This document shows positions 9,708-19,082 of a DNA stretch of 64,000 nucleotides, in pieces (position 1 is the stretch's first letter; the number at the start of each line of letters is the position of its first letter). The translations under genes were made by a program, and so were the position numbers. Where the stretch lies: the NCBI RefSeq assembly GCF_001696615.3, contig NZ_CP032279.1:1798001-1862000 (forward strand), given 5' to 3'. The DNA comes from Acinetobacter sp. WCHAc010034 (GTDB lineage Bacteria; Pseudomonadota; Gammaproteobacteria; Pseudomonadales; Moraxellaceae). Under the pieces are notes generated by a model. The model saw only the letters and a program-made list of their open reading frames with translations, did no database searches and was not told the origin of the DNA.

Positions 9708-10625
9708 ATGGCTGAGTTTTCGATCATCGACACCTATTTCAACCGCAGGAATGCCTGTTCCGCCGATTTAGGCGTCGGTGATGACTCGGCCCTGCTCACC
9801 CCGCCGCCGCAGCAGCAATTGGCCATCTGCGCCGATACGCTGGTTGCCGGCAGGCATTTCCCCCTTGAAACCGATCCGCACGCCATCGGCTGGAAATCTG
9901 TTGCAGTCAACCTCTCTGACATTGCCGCCATGGGCGCCAAACCGCACAGCATTTTACTGGCGCTGAGCCTACCCCAAATTGATCATGACTGGCTCAAAGG
10001 CTTCAGCCAGGGCCTGCATGACTGCTGTGATCAATTCGGCGTGAGCTTAATCGGCGGCGACACTACGCAAAGCCCGCACCTCACCATTACCGTGACCGCC
10101 TTAGGCTGGATTGAAGCCGGCAAAGCCGTGACCCGCTCCGGCGCCCAGCCCGGCGATTTAGTCTGCGTCAGCGGCACGGTCGGCGACGCTGCTTTCGGCC
10201 TGCAGCATTTAGGCCATCCGCTGCAGAAGCGCCTGGACTACCCGACCCCGCGCTGCCTGCTGGGACAGCAGCTGAAAGGCTTAGCCTCCAGCATGATTGA
10301 TGTCTCTGACGGCCTGGCGCAGGATTTAGGGCATATCCTGGATGCATCAGGCGTCGGCGCAGTTCTGCACCTGGAAAAGCTGCCCATCGATCCTGAAGCA
10401 GCAAAATTAGAACAAGAAAAGCAATGGCATTTGGCCCTGGCGGGTGGAGATGACTATGAATTATGCTTTACAATAAGCTCGCAGAATTACCAAAAACTTT
10501 TGCAACAACAATTAGATGTAAATCTTACGATAATTGGGGAAATTACCCAGAATTTGGGATTAACTTTTTTACAGAATGGCGTAAATTGTTCCATTCAATT
10601 TCAAGGGTATCAACACTTTGCATAA
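9708..10625 (+). CDS. thiL: Thiamine-monophosphate kinase
   Basis: Phosphorylates thiamine monophosphate to thiamine diphosphate with ATP. The N-terminus has LGVGDDSALLTPP (metal and ATP binding), then VNLSDIAAMGAKPHSILLAL and LIGGDTTQSPHLTITVTALG. The C-terminal SSMIDVSDGLAQDLGHI and LALAGGDDYELCFT complete the AIR-synthase-like fold. It is 305 residues and overlaps the likely pgpA start by 8 bp. The last 60 codons are more AT-rich than the rest, but the frame is intact. Confidence 0.95.
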   Translation: MAEFSIIDTYFNRRNACSADLGVGDDSALLTPPPQQQLAICADTLVAGRHFPLETDPHAIGWKSVAVNLSDIAAMGAKPHSILLALSLPQIDHDWLKGFSQGLHDCCDQFGVSLIGGDTTQSPHLTITVTALGWIEAGKAVTRSGAQPGDLVCVSGTVGDAAFGLQHLGHPLQKRLDYPTPRCLLGQQLKGLASSMIDVSDGLAQDLGHILDASGVGAVLHLEKLPIDPEAAKLEQEKQWHLALAGGDDYELCFTISSQNYQKLLQQQLDVNLTIIGEITQNLGLTFLQNGVNCSIQFQGYQHFA

Positions 10626-11124
10626 ACCGGCAATCAACTTTAAGCAAATGAGCTGGCTCAACCGCTGTGTTGTTTTCTGCGGCGTCGGCTTCGGCTCCGG
10701 ACTTGCGCCGAAAGCGCCGGGCACTTTCGGCTCAGCATTTGCCTTACTGTTTATTCCGCTTTGGCTTGTAATCGGCTTTTCTGGCACCATCATTGCAGTT
10801 GCGCTGATGTCGCTTATCGGCATTTATATTTGCGGACAAACTGCTAAAGTTATGGGCGTGCATGATGACGGGCGGATTGTCTGGGACGAGTTTGCCGGCC
10901 AGTCCCTGACTTTCCTGCCGTTGCTGTACCTTGGAGCAATGAACTGGTTCTGGGCCCTGGCCGGGTTTGCCCTGTTCAGGCTTTTTGATATCTGGAAGCC
11001 ATGGCCAATCCGCGTGATTGACCGCCAGGTCGGCGGCGGCTTCGGCATCATGCTGGACGATATCATTGCCGGTGCCTGGGCTGCGCTCTGCATCTGCATG
11101 TATTTTTATTTCACTTCTATATGA
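10618..11124 (+). CDS. pgpA: Phosphatidylglycerophosphatase A
   Basis: Inner-membrane lipid phosphatase that turns phosphatidylglycerophosphate into phosphatidylglycerol. The motif VGFGSGLAPKAPGTFGS and the acidic cluster HDDGRIVWDEFAGQ plus the C-terminal GGGFGIMLDDIIAG are typical of the family, with three or four hydrophobic segments. Two starts are possible: TTG at 10618, overlapping the end of thiL by 8 bp (168 residues), or ATG at 10648 (158 residues, starting MSWLNRC). I keep the TTG because of the overlap, but without strong evidence. Confidence 0.9.
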   Translation: MHKPAINFKQMSWLNRCVVFCGVGFGSGLAPKAPGTFGSAFALLFIPLWLVIGFSGTIIAVALMSLIGIYICGQTAKVMGVHDDGRIVWDEFAGQSLTFLPLLYLGAMNWFWALAGFALFRLFDIWKPWPIRVIDRQVGGGFGIMLDDIIAGAWAALCICMYFYFTSI

Positions 11125-11145
11125 TCAATATTCCTGGGATCTGAC

Positions 11146-12510
11146 ATGTCTACTAGCGTTATCATTCTTGCCGCAGGCAAAGGAACCCGCATGCGTTCCA
11201 GCCTGCCGAAAGTCTTGCAGCCTCTGGCAGGACGTCCTTTGCTTGGACATGTGATTGAAACTGCAAAAAAACTTCAAGCCGATAAGATTATTGCCATTTA
11301 CGGGCACGGCGGCCCACTGGTTCAAAATGAATTTGCCCAAGAGCAGGTGCAGTGGGTGGAACAGGCCGAGCAGCTCGGCACCGGCCATGCGGTCAAAATG
11401 GCGCTGCCGGCCCTGCCTCAGGACGGCCTTGCGCTGATTTTATCCGGCGATGTGCCGTGCATTACTCAGCAAACGCTGCAGAAGCTGCTGGATGCATCGC
11501 AGGCCTCGGGCATCGGCTTAGTGACCTTAACCCTGCCGGACGCTTCAGGCTACGGCCGCATTGTGCGTGAAAACGGCAATATTCAGGCGATTGTCGAGCA
11601 TAAAGACGCCTCCGATGCGCAGCGCCAGATTCAGGAAATCAATACCGGCATTTACTGCGTCAGCAATGCCAGGTTGCATCAGTGGCTGCCGAAGCTATCC
11701 AATAGCAATGCGCAGGGCGAATACTACCTGACCGATATTGTCGCCATGGCGATTGAAGACGGACTGGAAGTGGCTTCAGTTGAACCTGAAATGGCATTTG
11801 AAGTGGAAGGCGTCAATGACCGCGTGCAGCTGGCAGCCTTGGAGCGCGAATATCAGGCGTTTCAAGCTAAACGGCTGATGCAGCAGGGCGTGCATTTAAT
11901 CGATCCAAGCCGCTTTGACTTGCGCGGCCAGCTGACTGCAGGCCAGGATGTGCGGATTGACATCAACGTGATCATTGAAGGTGACTGTGAGCTGGGCGAT
12001 AATGTCGAAATCGGCGCAGGCTGCGTGATCAAGAACACTAAAATCGCGGCCGGCACCAAAGTGCAGCCCTACAGCGTATTTGACAATGCGGTTGTCGGCG
12101 AAAATGCGCAGATTGGCCCATTTTCACGCCTGCGCCCAGGGGCGAAACTGGCCAATGAAGTGCATATCGGCAACTTTGTTGAAGTGAAGAACTCCAGCAT
12201 TGGCCTTGGCTCCAAAGCCAACCACTTTACCTATTTGGGTGATGCCGAAGTCGGCGCCGGCTCCAACATCGGCGCGGGCACCATTACCTGCAACTATGAC
12301 GGCGCCAATAAATTCAAAACCATTATCGGCGATGCAGCCTTCATCGGCTCCAACAGCTCCTTAGTTGCTCCTGTGGTCATCGGCAACGGCGCGACTGTCG
12401 GCGCAGGCTCAGTAATTACGCGCGATGTTGCAGACAACAGTCTGGCATTTGAGCGTTCAAAGCAGGTCGCCAAAGAAGATTACCAGCGTCCGCAAAAGAT
12501 TAAGAAATAA
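11146..12510 (+). CDS. glmU: Bifunctional UDP-GlcNAc pyrophosphorylase / glucosamine-1-P acetyltransferase
   Basis: Makes UDP-GlcNAc, the precursor for peptidoglycan, lipopolysaccharide and the capsule sugars made further along this window. The N-terminal uridyltransferase domain starts [20 protein letters not shown]. The C-terminal half (from about residue 250) is a left-handed beta helix of hexapeptide repeats with the acetyltransferase stretch [11 protein letters not shown] and [11 protein letters not shown]. At 454 residues it is full length. It starts 21 bp after pgpA and ends 13 bp before glmS, the next enzyme in the same route. Confidence 0.97.
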   Translation: MSTSVIILAAGKGTRMRSSLPKVLQPLAGRPLLGHVIETAKKLQADKIIAIYGHGGPLVQNEFAQEQVQWVEQAEQLGTGHAVKMALPALPQDGLALILSGDVPCITQQTLQKLLDASQASGIGLVTLTLPDASGYGRIVRENGNIQAIVEHKDASDAQRQIQEINTGIYCVSNARLHQWLPKLSNSNAQGEYYLTDIVAMAIEDGLEVASVEPEMAFEVEGVNDRVQLAALEREYQAFQAKRLMQQGVHLIDPSRFDLRGQLTAGQDVRIDINVIIEGDCELGDNVEIGAGCVIKNTKIAAGTKVQPYSVFDNAVVGENAQIGPFSRLRPGAKLANEVHIGNFVEVKNSSIGLGSKANHFTYLGDAEVGAGSNIGAGTITCNYDGANKFKTIIGDAAFIGSNSSLVAPVVIGNGATVGAGSVITRDVADNSLAFERSKQVAKEDYQRPQKIKK

Positions 12511-12523
12511 GAGGGTTATAACT

Positions 12524-14362
12524 ATGTGTGGTATTGTTGGCGGCATTGCTGAACGCAGCATTACAAATGTTTTAATTGAAGGCTTAAAGCGCCTTGAATA
12601 CAGGGGCTATGATTCTGCAGGCCTGGCGCTGATCAGCCAGGGGCAGGTGCTGCGCGAGCGCCGCGTCGGCAAAGTCGCAAACCTTGAACAGGCTGTGAAT
12701 GAATCGCAGATTGCAGGCACGCTCGGCATTGCGCATACCCGCTGGGCAACGCACGGCAAGCCAACCGAAAATAATGCGCATCCGCATATTTCCGGCAATG
12801 TGGCGGTGGTTCATAACGGCATCATCGAAAACTACCAGGAATTGAAAGATAACCTGGAGTCGCTGGGCTATGTTTTCACTTCGCAGACCGATACCGAAGT
12901 GGTTGCTCACTTAGTCAATGATGCGCTGAAAAACACGCCAAGCCTGCTGGAAGCGGTACGCCAGGTGGTTCCGAAACTGAAAGGTGCCTATGCCCTAGGC
13001 ATCGTGCATACCGGCCATCCGGATGAACTGATTACCGTGCGCGAAGGCTCGCCGCTGGTGATCGGCGTCGGCATCGGCGAAAACTTCATCAGCTCAGACC
13101 AGCTGGCCCTGCTGCCGATTACCAACCGCTTCATCTATCTTGAAGAAGGCGATATTGCGCGCCTGACCCGCAGCAGCATTGAAGTTTTTGCAGATGACCA
13201 ATTGGTAAACCGCCCGGTTAAAGAGCTGGATGCCACGGTCAGCAATGCTTCTAAAGGCGAATACAAGCACTACATGCTGAAAGAGATTTATGAGCAGCCT
13301 GAAGCCATCCAGCAGACCATTTCTCAGGCGCTGAACGGCAATGCGCTGCGTCCGGATTTCCTGAAAAATGCCGAAGCGGATTTCAGCAGAATTCAGCAGG
13401 TGCAGATTATTGCCTGCGGCACCAGCTACCATGCCGGCATGATTGCCAAATACTGGTTTGAACAGCTGATCAATGTGCCTGCACAGGTCGAAATCGCCAG
13501 CGAATTCCGCTACCGCTCGCCAGTAATCGTCAATAATACGCTGTATATCTGCATCTCCCAGTCCGGCGAAACGGCGGATACGCTGGCTGCGCTGCGCGAT
13601 ACCCAGAAGCGCGCCGCCGCCAAAGGCCTGGACATTGCCACAATGGCCATCTGCAACGTCGCGACTTCATCGATGGTGCGTGAAACCCAGCACAACCTGC
13701 TGACTTTAGCCGGCCCGGAAATCGGCGTCGCGTCCACTAAAGCCTTTACCACGCAATTGGCCGCCTTAATGCTGCTGATTCTGAAAATCGGCCAAGTGAA
13801 AAACAGCATTTCTGCCGGGGAAATTGCAGAAATTACCGCTGAGCTGTGGCATCTTCCGAAAGTGATTCTGGATACGCTGCTGAATAATGAAGCCATTCTG
13901 CGCCTGTCGGAACTGTTTAAAGAGAAGCAGCACTGCCTGTTCCTTGGCCGCGGCACGCACTTCCCGATTGCGCTGGAAGGCGCCCTGAAGCTGAAGGAAA
14001 TCTCCTATATTCATGCCGAAGGCTACGCCGCCGGCGAGCTCAAGCATGGACCATTGGCATTGGTGGACAATGACATGCCTGTGGTGATTCTTGCGCCTCA
14101 GGACGATATGCTGGATAAGCTTAAATCCAATATGGAAGAAGTGCAGGCGCGCGGCGGCGAGCTGTTTGTCTTTGCCGATGAAAACAGCGGCATTAAAGAT
14201 AAAGACCGCCAGCATGTGGTGCACGTGCCGCAGATCAGCGCAGTTCTGGCGCCGATTGCCTACAGCGTGCCGGTGCAGCTGCTGTCCTATCACGTTGCCG
14301 TGCTGCGCGGCACGGATGTCGATCAGCCGCGCAATCTGGCCAAATCGGTGACTGTGGAATAA
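12524..14362 (+). CDS. glmS: Glutamine--fructose-6-phosphate aminotransferase; attTn7 target gene
   Basis: Makes glucosamine-6-phosphate from fructose-6-phosphate and glutamine. I chose the ATG at 12524 because the protein must begin MCGIVGG, with Cys as the N-terminal nucleophile after Met removal; a longer frame upstream overlaps glmU. The glutaminase domain (RLEYRGYDSAG, HTRWATHG) and two SIS domains (SQSGETADTLAAL, ASTKAFTTQL) are intact through the C-terminal QPRNLAKSVTVE (612 residues). The last codons are the site TnsD recognises in Tn7-type elements, and such an element is inserted 25 bp after the stop. Confidence 0.98.
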   Translation: MCGIVGGIAERSITNVLIEGLKRLEYRGYDSAGLALISQGQVLRERRVGKVANLEQAVNESQIAGTLGIAHTRWATHGKPTENNAHPHISGNVAVVHNGIIENYQELKDNLESLGYVFTSQTDTEVVAHLVNDALKNTPSLLEAVRQVVPKLKGAYALGIVHTGHPDELITVREGSPLVIGVGIGENFISSDQLALLPITNRFIYLEEGDIARLTRSSIEVFADDQLVNRPVKELDATVSNASKGEYKHYMLKEIYEQPEAIQQTISQALNGNALRPDFLKNAEADFSRIQQVQIIACGTSYHAGMIAKYWFEQLINVPAQVEIASEFRYRSPVIVNNTLYICISQSGETADTLAALRDTQKRAAAKGLDIATMAICNVATSSMVRETQHNLLTLAGPEIGVASTKAFTTQLAALMLLILKIGQVKNSISAGEIAEITAELWHLPKVILDTLLNNEAILRLSELFKEKQHCLFLGRGTHFPIALEGALKLKEISYIHAEGYAAGELKHGPLALVDNDMPVVILAPQDDMLDKLKSNMEEVQARGGELFVFADENSGIKDKDRQHVVHVPQISAVLAPIAYSVPVQLLSYHVAVLRGTDVDQPRNLAKSVTVE

Positions 14363-14372
14363 TAAATCAATC

Positions 14373-14387
14373 AAAGGCCGGCCAATC
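14373..14387 (+). terminator. Left half of the split glmS terminator
   Basis: AAAGGCCGG at 14373-14381 is one arm of a hairpin whose partner CCGGCCTTT, with its T-run, now lies 15 kb away at 29499-29510. Removing the transposon and one CAATC copy rebuilds AAAGGCCGG-CCAAT-CCGGCCTTTTTT, a textbook intrinsic terminator. The insertion point falls in the loop. Confidence 0.9.
14383..14387. repeat. Target site duplication CAATC, left copy
   Basis: CAATC directly precedes the transposon terminus TGTATGA. The same five bases follow the other terminus at 29495-29499. A 5 bp duplication is the hallmark of Tn7-family insertion. Confidence 0.95.
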
Positions 14388-14454
14388 TGTATGAGAGTAA
14401 TAAAGTTTCATACTGAGTAATAAAGTCTCATACTGAGTAATAAAGTGTAATACT
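14388..14454 (+). repeat. Right (glmS-proximal) transposon end with three abutting TnsB-type boxes
   Basis: After the terminal TGTATGA come three directly abutting 20 bp units at 14395-14414, 14415-14434 and 14435-14454. They read GAGTAATAAAGTTTCATACT, with C for T at one position in the second and GTAATACT in place of TTCATACT-like bases in the third. Packed TnsB sites at the end next to tnsA match the right end of Tn7. A possible -10 (TAATAC, 14448-14453) lies in the third unit, so TnsB binding could repress the tns genes, as known for Tn7. Confidence 0.85.
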
Positions 14455-14463
14455 AGATTGCTC

Positions 14464-14513
14464 AAAAAATCCACACAAGCTATGCTCTAAAAAGCATGTT
14501 GTGTGGATTTTTT
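14464..14513 (+). promoter_or_regulatory. Long hairpin over the tnsA start region
   Basis: A perfect 15 bp inverted repeat pairs 14464-14478 (AAAAAATCCACACAA) with 14499-14513 (TTGTGTGGATTTTTT). A further 5 bp (ATGCT with AGCAT, 14482-14486 and 14493-14497) pair inside it. It ends in a T-run and the tnsA ATG follows at 14515, so any ribosome site for tnsA lies in the stem. It could act as a terminator against transcripts entering from glmS, or hide the tnsA start in such transcripts, as inverted repeats do in IS10 and IS50. Confidence 0.75.
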
Positions 14514-14514
14514 T

Positions 14515-15348
14515 ATGGCTAATTTTAAGAACACACAAAATCATGAACTCAAAATTCAAAAGTGGATTAAAGAAGGACGAGGACAGGGTTTTGGAAATAA
14601 CTATAAGCCTTGGATTACAATTCGAGATGTGAGTTCAGAAGGTCGATCTCACCGAGTTTTTGGTCATAAAAGCCAAAGAACCCATCATCTTCTATCTGAT
14701 CTAGAACTTTCTGCTTTTTTATTACTGGAATGGCATTCCACTACTATCGATATTCGAGAACAATATCCCTTAGATCTCGAACAAACTCTAAAAATTGCGG
14801 AGACAATTGGAATCGCTCACCCTAGATTTGGGAAACACTATCAAATCATGACAAGCGATTTTTTAGTGGATACAAATAATTCAATATCTCCTAAATTTGC
14901 AATCCAAGTTAAATATTCAAATGCTCTCAATGACCCACGTACAATAGAAAAAATAGAAATCGAACGACAATATTGGAAACAGCAAAACATTCCTTTTTAT
15001 ATTTTTACTGAACACCAAGTTCCTAGAATTGTCAGCCAAAATATTCAATGGATGTACAGCTCAATAAATACTATGAAACTGAGTGAACAAGATACGTTAG
15101 ATAAACTAAACTTTTATGCAGAAATTTTTAGTAAAAATAAGTCTAAAAAGATTAATGAATTAACGAGAATCATTGATCAAAAATATCATTTTGAAATAGG
15201 ACAATCTTTAAGAGAAATCAGAGACTTACTTGCTCAGCGGTATTTCATATTTGATCTCAATATTTCATTTAAAGATCTAAGAACAGATCATATTCAATTG
15301 GGTCAACTTAATATTTGGAATGAGGTACTTCATGCTGAAAATCAATGA
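14515..15348 (+). CDS. tnsA: Transposase subunit TnsA (endonuclease)
   Basis: Cuts the 5' strands at the transposon ends; with TnsB it allows cut-and-paste movement. It has a restriction-endonuclease fold: Glu64 (SDLELSAFLLLEW), Asp115 (TSDFLVD) and Lys133 (AIQVKYS) sit one residue later than the known Glu63, Asp114, Lys132 of Tn7 TnsA. The start MANFKNTQN at 14515 gives 277 residues and aligns with Tn7 TnsA through IKEGRGQGFG; a GTG at 14503 is less likely. The C-terminal half is the TnsC-contacting domain. It overlaps tnsB by 17 bp. Confidence 0.95.
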   Translation: MANFKNTQNHELKIQKWIKEGRGQGFGNNYKPWITIRDVSSEGRSHRVFGHKSQRTHHLLSDLELSAFLLLEWHSTTIDIREQYPLDLEQTLKIAETIGIAHPRFGKHYQIMTSDFLVDTNNSISPKFAIQVKYSNALNDPRTIEKIEIERQYWKQQNIPFYIFTEHQVPRIVSQNIQWMYSSINTMKLSEQDTLDKLNFYAEIFSKNKSKKINELTRIIDQKYHFEIGQSLREIRDLLAQRYFIFDLNISFKDLRTDHIQLGQLNIWNEVLHAENQ

Positions 15349-17422
15349 AGTATTAAGTTTTGAAAGTTCTTTATTTAGGATTCTAACTATCCTGCCTCAC
15401 TCTGTGGTTTGGATTAATCTCGACGTTCAAAATGCTTTTCCCATCGAAATAACTAAAACAGAAATATTAAATGGTTTAGAAGATAGCAGTATCCAAAGAA
15501 CAGTAGACCCACATGAGCCACTTGTCTTCTTTCAGCCCGAAAAAGGATCTACACAAGAAATAAAACGTGATCAAAATTACACTCTTATTTACCCTCTAAT
15601 CTCTCATGAATTATTTTTCATTCCCACTCAAAGAGGAAAAATAATTAGTGAAATCATGACTCAGCATGAAGTCACCAAACAAACTCTTTATCGCTTAGCT
15701 CGTAGATATTGGCAAAGAGGACAAACACCTAATGCATTACTTCCTGATTACAGAAATAGTGGAGCTAAAGGTCAAAAAAGAATTGCTAAAGACAAAAAAC
15801 TAGGACGCCCTCGTATCTATAATAGTGAAGAACAAGGCATCAATGTTAATGAAGACATTGAAAAGCTTTTCTATCGCACTATTAAATTATTCTTTTTAAA
15901 AGACAATAAACACTCGCTTCCATTTGTCTATCGAAAATTTCAAACCACTTATAAAAATCTCTATCCAGATACATCTGAAGCAGATATTCCGACTATATGG
16001 CAGTTTAAGTACTATTACGAAAAGGAATTTAAAAAAATTGAAAGTATTAAATATCGTATTAGTACTTCCAACTACCGTAAGGACTATCGACCTTTACAAT
16101 CTACTTCTAGTTCTCAAGCATTGGGGCCTGGATCACGTTATGAAATTGATGCAACGATTGCTGATATTTATCTAGTTTCAAACTCAAATCCAGAAAGTAT
16201 CGTTGGCAGACCTACTATTTATTTTGTAATTGATGTCTTCAGTAGATTAGTCGCTGGCTTTTATATTGGTTTTGAATCACCTTCATATTTAGCGGCGATA
16301 CAAGCACTGAACACAGCAATGACTGATAAAGTTAACTATTGTGCTAAATATGGGATATCAATTCAGTCAGAAGATTGGCCAGCGATTGGTCTACCTGATG
16401 CCCTACTCGCAGACCGAGGAGAACTATTAGGCTATCAAATTGAAGCACTAGAAAAAACCTTCGCTTTGAGACTTGAAAATGCACCAGCTAGACGTGGTGA
16501 TGCTAAAGGCATCGTAGAGCAAGCTTTCAATACATATCAAGCTTATTTCAAAAAAGAAGGTAAAGGAAAAGGTGTTGTTGAAGGTACTACAGTAAGAAAG
16601 GCTGGGGGGAGAGATTACCGTCAAGATGCAACATTAAATATTCATCAATTTACTGAAATCATTCTTGCCTGCATCATCTCACACAATCAATTTCATGTAT
16701 TAAAGACATATGATCGTGAAGCTGATATGCCTAATGATTTACCAACCATTCCCATACATTTATGGAATTGGGGCATTCAAAATAGAACTGGAAAATTGCG
16801 AAGTGTTCCAGAAGAAGCTCTTAGAATCGCCTTATTACCACGCACCAAAATCACAATATCAGATTTAGGTATCAAAGCATTCGGTCTTTACTATCTAGCG
16901 AAAGAAATACTCGATCTTGGTTGGTTGCATCGAAAAACAGGAAATGCTCGTCCTCAAAATCTTGAGGCTGCATATGATCCTTATTTAATGAATAAAATTT
17001 ATATTTTTCCACAGGATAATAGTCTTGAATATTGGACAGGGACTCTCTCCGCTCGATCTAGAGAATTCTTGGATTGTACTTTTTGGGAAATCAAAGAAAA
17101 ACAAAAAGCCCAGAAAGAGAACCTTGTACAGCATGAATTAGAAGCATCAAAAAAACGAAGAGAACTTGAAGCTTTCATCAGTGAGAAACTTAAAACCAAA
17201 AATGTAAAAAGCCCAATTAAACCCTCTCAACGTATCGCTGAAATATCTACAAATAAAGCAAATGAAAAAAATAGGGAACGCAAAGCTCAGGTAAAACAGC
17301 AAGAAATAGTAGATACAAATATTATTCCAATGCCTAAAGCCAAAACACCAAGCAGTTCTCTTGAGGCTGAAGCTGTTCACTATCCTGATTTAACTGATGA
17401 ATTATTTGATGAGGATGACTAA
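15332..17422 (+). CDS. tnsB: Transposase subunit TnsB (DDE integrase)
   Basis: Binds the repeated boxes at both transposon ends and performs 3'-end cleavage and joining. With the ATG at 15332 (696 residues) the catalytic triad falls at Asp273 (YEIDATIADIYL), Asp361 (LLADRGELLG) and Glu396 (KGIVEQAF), the same numbers known for Tn7 TnsB. The N-terminal part has helix-turn-helix-like DNA binding (EVTKQTLYRLARRYWQRG). The C-terminal 120 residues are lysine-rich and charged, likely the TnsC-contacting tail. The tnsC ATG follows its stop directly. Confidence 0.96.
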   Translation: MLKINEVLSFESSLFRILTILPHSVVWINLDVQNAFPIEITKTEILNGLEDSSIQRTVDPHEPLVFFQPEKGSTQEIKRDQNYTLIYPLISHELFFIPTQRGKIISEIMTQHEVTKQTLYRLARRYWQRGQTPNALLPDYRNSGAKGQKRIAKDKKLGRPRIYNSEEQGINVNEDIEKLFYRTIKLFFLKDNKHSLPFVYRKFQTTYKNLYPDTSEADIPTIWQFKYYYEKEFKKIESIKYRISTSNYRKDYRPLQSTSSSQALGPGSRYEIDATIADIYLVSNSNPESIVGRPTIYFVIDVFSRLVAGFYIGFESPSYLAAIQALNTAMTDKVNYCAKYGISIQSEDWPAIGLPDALLADRGELLGYQIEALEKTFALRLENAPARRGDAKGIVEQAFNTYQAYFKKEGKGKGVVEGTTVRKAGGRDYRQDATLNIHQFTEIILACIISHNQFHVLKTYDREADMPNDLPTIPIHLWNWGIQNRTGKLRSVPEEALRIALLPRTKITISDLGIKAFGLYYLAKEILDLGWLHRKTGNARPQNLEAAYDPYLMNKIYIFPQDNSLEYWTGTLSARSREFLDCTFWEIKEKQKAQKENLVQHELEASKKRRELEAFISEKLKTKNVKSPIKPSQRIAEISTNKANEKNRERKAQVKQQEIVDTNIIPMPKAKTPSSSLEAEAVHYPDLTDELFDEDD

Positions 17423-19069
17423 ATGAGTTTGCCTTTAAATTTTATTCAAGCACGTTACACACCTAGTTTCGGTGAATATAAAGACAATCCATTTATTGAA
17501 GCTCTTCCACCAATCATGCAAGAAATTTCAGATATTAAAGCAAATCTGATTGGTAAAGTAGATTTTAATCCTCAAGATATTCTGAGATCTAAGAACGAAA
17601 GAATTCACCTTGCATCCCAACTTCTTCATCAATTTTTTCAACCAATTACTCGCCATATTTCATTAGAGCAAAAAATAGCAATATTAATTCGTCAAGGCTA
17701 TGTCGGGCGCAATATTGCTGATGGTAAATTGCAACAACATTTACAAAACGGTTATGAACGTATTATGTCGGGAGATATTAATGCCTTTCGTTTTGATGCA
17801 CCAAAATCTACAGCTTTAAGCTATTCACTGATCGGTTGTTCAGGAAGTGGCAAAAGTACAACCCTACAGCGAATTCTGAACCTTTATCCTCAAGTGATTT
17901 ATCATGAAAAATATAACTTCACTCAACTCGTTTATCTCAAAATAGACTGCCCTCATGATGGCTCATTAAAAAATCTATGTTTGCATTTCTTTAAGGCGAT
18001 TGATGTTGCATTAGGAACAGATTTTGAAAGAAAAGTTGCCTTAAAAAGATTAGGAATCGAAGCTCTACTAAACTATATGCGTCAAATTACCAATACCTAT
18101 GCTATTGGTGTACTCGTCATTGATGAAATCCAACACCTGAGTGTTAAAAATTCAGGTGGTGCTGAAAAAATGCTGAACTTCTTTGTCACCTTAATCAATG
18201 TTGTAGGTTTGCCAGTGGTTATGGTCGGCACACCCAAAGCCAAATTTATATTTGATGGAGATCTGCGTTCAGCGCGTCGTGGTGCTGGTTTCGGAGCTGT
18301 TATATGGGAACCTATGAAGAACAATCCCCCATTATCAAATACCGCAACGAGAACAGAATGGATGGCTTTTACCAATGCTCTATGGAAATACCAATGGCTA
18401 ACCAATAAAGAACAACTGAGTGAAGAAATTCGAGATTGTTGGTATGAACTGTCTCAAGGCGTACTGGATATAGTAGTCAAACTTTTTGTTTTGGCTCAAT
18501 GTCGAGCGATCATGACAGGATTAGAAAGAATAACGCCAAGTTTGCTTAGACAAGTCTATGAGGATGAACTCAAATTTGTCCATCCAATGATAGAAGCACT
18601 CAAGTCTGGAGATCCTAATCGCATCGCACTCTATTCTGACTTAACTATTCCATATGTGGACAAAACATTACTTCTACTTCAGAAAAAAATAGAAGAAGAA
18701 CAAGAAAAAGTTGAACAATATAATGGAAATGTACATGCACAAAGATTGCATAACCTACTGATTGCCACTGGATATCCAGAATCTAAAGTAATTTCTGTAA
18801 TCAAAAAAGCCTTTGTCGATTTCCCTCATCTCAATATGCAAGAACTCATGCCTATCGTTTCGAATTGGCTCACTGAAGTTGAGGCGGATAAAGAAACTAA
18901 ACCTGAAAAAATGAATCTCAGAAAAATAAAACAAAGTGAATGGATGAGCTTACCGTCAGATGATTTAAGGTTTAAGTTTTCTCAAAAGGAAAAATCCCAA
19001 AATTTTTATGACATTCTTCAATCAAGCGATTTGATTTTTGATACTCAAACTTGGGTGCAATCAATGTAA
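17423..19069 (+). CDS. tnsC: Transposition regulator TnsC (AAA+ ATPase)
   Basis: ATPase that links the target selector (TnsD, or TnsE via DNA) to the TnsAB transposase. Walker A is GCSGSGKS with Lys144; Walker B is VLVIDEIQHLS with Asp234-Glu235. VVMVGTPKAKFIFDG carries the sensor region. At 548 residues it is close to Tn7 TnsC (555). It begins directly after tnsB with no gap, and tnsD starts 13 bp after its stop. Confidence 0.95.
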   Translation: MSLPLNFIQARYTPSFGEYKDNPFIEALPPIMQEISDIKANLIGKVDFNPQDILRSKNERIHLASQLLHQFFQPITRHISLEQKIAILIRQGYVGRNIADGKLQQHLQNGYERIMSGDINAFRFDAPKSTALSYSLIGCSGSGKSTTLQRILNLYPQVIYHEKYNFTQLVYLKIDCPHDGSLKNLCLHFFKAIDVALGTDFERKVALKRLGIEALLNYMRQITNTYAIGVLVIDEIQHLSVKNSGGAEKMLNFFVTLINVVGLPVVMVGTPKAKFIFDGDLRSARRGAGFGAVIWEPMKNNPPLSNTATRTEWMAFTNALWKYQWLTNKEQLSEEIRDCWYELSQGVLDIVVKLFVLAQCRAIMTGLERITPSLLRQVYEDELKFVHPMIEALKSGDPNRIALYSDLTIPYVDKTLLLLQKKIEEEQEKVEQYNGNVHAQRLHNLLIATGYPESKVISVIKKAFVDFPHLNMQELMPIVSNWLTEVEADKETKPEKMNLRKIKQSEWMSLPSDDLRFKFSQKEKSQNFYDILQSSDLIFDTQTWVQSM

Positions 19070-19082
19070 TAGTGGAATTGGC

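Noticed and set aside
12425..12523. Longer glmS start reaching into glmU
   Set aside because: GlmS must start with Met-Cys; the extension overlaps glmU and is not GlmS-like.
14395..14454. Three 20 bp tandem repeats read as iterons or a minisatellite
   Set aside because: They lie directly inside a transposon terminus, match boxes at the other end and fit TnsB sites.
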